DNA from: Armatimonadota bacterium
GTDB taxonomy: Bacteria; Armatimonadota; Hebobacteria; CAIYQO01
NCBI GenBank assembly: GCA_022708765.1
Contig: JAKIYB010000050.1
Span: 1-14,490, forward strand
Direction of reading: 5' to 3'
Length of the DNA: 14,490 bases
Shown: piece after piece, positions 13,137-14,490 of the stretch
Layout of the letters: every line of letters starts with the position of its first letter
How positions within the stretch are numbered: the stretch's first letter is position 1
Notes under the pieces: model-generated
Seen by the model: only the letters and a program-made list of their open reading frames with translations
Told to the model about the DNA's origin: nothing
The model's database searches: none
Program-made: the position numbers and the translations under genes

Positions 13137-13661
13137 TTATTGGGTCAATTCATGATTCTTCCTTCGGAGGATAATAAAGTCGATAATACAGATAATGACC
13201 CCAAGGTATGTACCATTTTCCGATCCAAAGATGACGAACCGTAACGAGAGTGGGAGTCGCCAGAGGAAATCTGAAACTGGCTTGTTAACCGCAATGAAAT
13301 CAGCGATCACGCCAACGACACTGGTAATCAGAGTTCCTGCCAAAATTGAAAGGACTATCGCCAGAAACATCCTTCTGCTGACCCATATTATCTTATCCAT
13401 TGAGGAGGGTAACCGACGGAAAATAATCAGATATGCAATCGCACAGCCTAAGACGGCGCCAGCCTCTTGTATAACGATGCCACTGATGAAACTCATCGGT
13501 TCGGCATTGATCCAGTAGAAAGGAACATGCTGTGATACCTGATAGAGCATCGCGCCAAACGGTATCGAAAATACCCCGGAGAAGAGTATGCAACAGCAGA
13601 TCCAGCCTATCGGCGAAAGCACACGAGTATCTACTTCGTTAAATAGAAATGAGGATTTCAT
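13137..13661 (-). CDS. hypothetical four-helix integral membrane protein
   Basis: A 174-residue protein I do not recognise. Four hydrophobic segments are predicted by eye: about 16-40 (PIGWICCCILFSGVF), 57-82 (MSFISGIVIQEAGAVLG), 98-123 (MFLAIVLSILAGTLI) and 150-166 (TYLGVIICIIDFI). Basic clusters (FRRLP, RRKNH) follow helices two and four, which suggests those ends face the cytoplasm. Base composition is distinctly AT-richer than its neighbours (around 45% GC by eye against more than 60%), with AT-ending codons and no conserved motif. The ATG at 13661 lies seven bases after the stop of the upstream GH42 gene, with only a weak AAAGA ribosome binding site. It could thus be co-transcribed with the beta-galactosidase. 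Composition suggests recent acquisition or a fast-evolving orphan. The long uninterrupted membrane-protein pattern supports real coding. Confidence 0.65.
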   Translation of the reverse strand: MKSSFLFNEVDTRVLSPIGWICCCILFSGVFSIPFGAMLYQVSQHVPFYWINAEPMSFISGIVIQEAGAVLGCAIAYLIIFRRLPSSMDKIIWVSRRMFLAIVLSILAGTLITSVVGVIADFIAVNKPVSDFLWRLPLSLRFVIFGSENGTYLGVIICIIDFIILRRKNHELTQ

Positions 13662-13668
13662 GCGTTCT

Positions 13669-14488
13669 TTATACCATCCTGATCACCCGCCACCCATATA
13701 CCGCCAGCTCCAGCGCACCCGCGGGGAATTGCTCGCGGTTCAGCAGGTCTACCGCTGGACCGGGCAGCGTCACCGTGCCGCCGTGGCCGTCCATGTTGAC
13801 GACGACCCAGAAGAGGCCGGTTTCATCGGCGCGCGGAATGGCGATGGTGCCGGGTGAGGTGTCCAGTGCCAGCGTGACGCCCGCTTCGGCGGCGTAGTGG
13901 CGGAACATGGCCGCCAGCAGCACCGCCCCCTCGTCGCCCTCCGGCAGCGCGCCGAGGAGGACGATCTTCCCCTTGCCGAGTTGCTGTTCGGTGATGAAGG
14001 CGAGGCCGGGGGTGACGCCGCCCTCCAGCGTGCCTATGGCTGTCGCGCTCTTCGGCAGGAAGGTGGCCGCCCAGCCGGTCAGCGGCGCGGTGTGGCCGAA
14101 GGCGGTGCCGAGGGTTCCGGTGTTGGTGAGCGGATAGGTATAGAGCGTCTCCACCCCCGCCAGCGCTTCCAGCGCGCCGAGGGCGGCGTCGGTAGGCACC
14201 GCCGGTCAGCGGCCCGGCGATCCAGATGCCGCCCGCTTCGACAAACGCTTTTGCTTTCGCCAGGTACGCATCCGAGAGATACGGCACAAACGGCGTGATG
14301 AGCAGCTTACAGCCGTCCAGCGACGCCCCTTCGAAGAGCAGGTCGCGCGGCAGTCCGGCGGCAAGCAGCATGTCGAACCAGCGGCGTGAGAGCGCGATGT
14401 ACTGCCCCACATCATACGGCTCGGTGATGAAGAAGGCGCGCGCGCGGTCCGAGTAGGTCATCGCCACCTCGCGCCGCGCGGGAGCAGA
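13669..14488 (-). pseudogene. GH42 beta-galactosidase C-terminal region, frameshifted, cut by the window end
   Basis: The upstream frame reads VAMTYSDRARAFFITEPYDV...YIALSRRWFDMLLAAGLPRDLLF...CKLLITPFVPYLSDAYLAKAKAFVEAGGIWIAGPLTGG. This is the Rossmann-like trimerisation domain of GH42 beta-galactosidases. The other frame continues from about 14199 with VPTDAALGALEALAGVETLYTYP and the small C-terminal beta domain (ETGLFWVVVNMDGHGG, LLNREQFPAGALEL), ending in TAA at 13669-13671. One base is missing (or two extra) around 14197-14210. The family usually has several more residues (TGYRT-type loop) between GPLTG and PTDAA, so a short stretch may be lost. The catalytic barrel lies beyond the window. 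It is either a true pseudogene or a sequence/assembly error. GH42 enzymes release beta-linked galactose, usually from oligosaccharides, in the cytoplasm. The hypothetical membrane protein gene follows after seven bases. Confidence 0.75.
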
Positions 14489-14490
14489 GT

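Overview
This is a high-GC bacterial chromosomal fragment, roughly 60-65% GC by eye in most genes. It has Shine-Dalgarno-led genes, several exported proteins and many short palindromic intergenic repeats. The gene content is URO-D-like, Gfo/Idh/MocA, DUF2284, GH99-like, GH30-like and GH42 proteins, a BON protein and a TrxA/TrxB pair. Together with the hairpin-rich spacers this suggests a free-living polysaccharide degrader from a group such as Armatimonadota, Planctomycetota or Chloroflexota. The phylum is a guess: no rRNA or clade-specific marker is present. I see no tRNA, rRNA, CRISPR array, transposase or phage structural gene.

Layout. (1) 1-896 (+): 3' part of an S1/P1-type nuclease. (2) 925-1128: a nested palindromic element between two convergent genes. 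(3) 1158-2249 (-): URO-D-like protein with its own promoter, divergent from (4) 2544-3716 (+): Gfo/Idh/MocA oxidoreductase. The shared spacer carries a C-rich/G-rich palindromic repeat. (5) 3727-4269 (-): DUF2284 cysteine-rich protein, divergent from (6) 4416-5513 (+): cytoplasmic GH99/WbsX-like protein. (7) 5524-6627 (-): exported beta-helix-repeat membrane protein. (8) 9408 down to 6782 (-): trxA, trxB, a frameshifted BON-domain gene and a metallophosphoesterase. (9) 10418-9681 (-): nitrilase-superfamily amidohydrolase, preceded by (10) 12476-10566 (-): secreted GH30-like glycosidase with two Ig/PKD-like C-terminal domains. (11) 13049-12600 (-): RusA-like protein. (12) 13661-13137 (-): AT-richer orphan membrane protein. 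(13) 14488-13669 (-): C-terminal half of a GH42 beta-galactosidase, interrupted by a frameshift and cut by the window end.

How it fits together. Three glycosidase-type proteins, an NAD(P)-dependent sugar-type oxidoreductase and a URO-D-like protein point to glycan or modified-sugar metabolism, but they do not form one operon. The thioredoxin pair is a standard cytosolic disulfide-reduction module. I did not find a convincing new multi-gene defence or mobile system. The best leads are the nested 200-bp palindrome, a promoter-like block shared by two unrelated genes, two frameshifts of the same sense at points where family sequence seems to be missing, the orphan RusA-like protein lacking a conserved lysine, and the exported 17-residue-repeat beta-helix protein.
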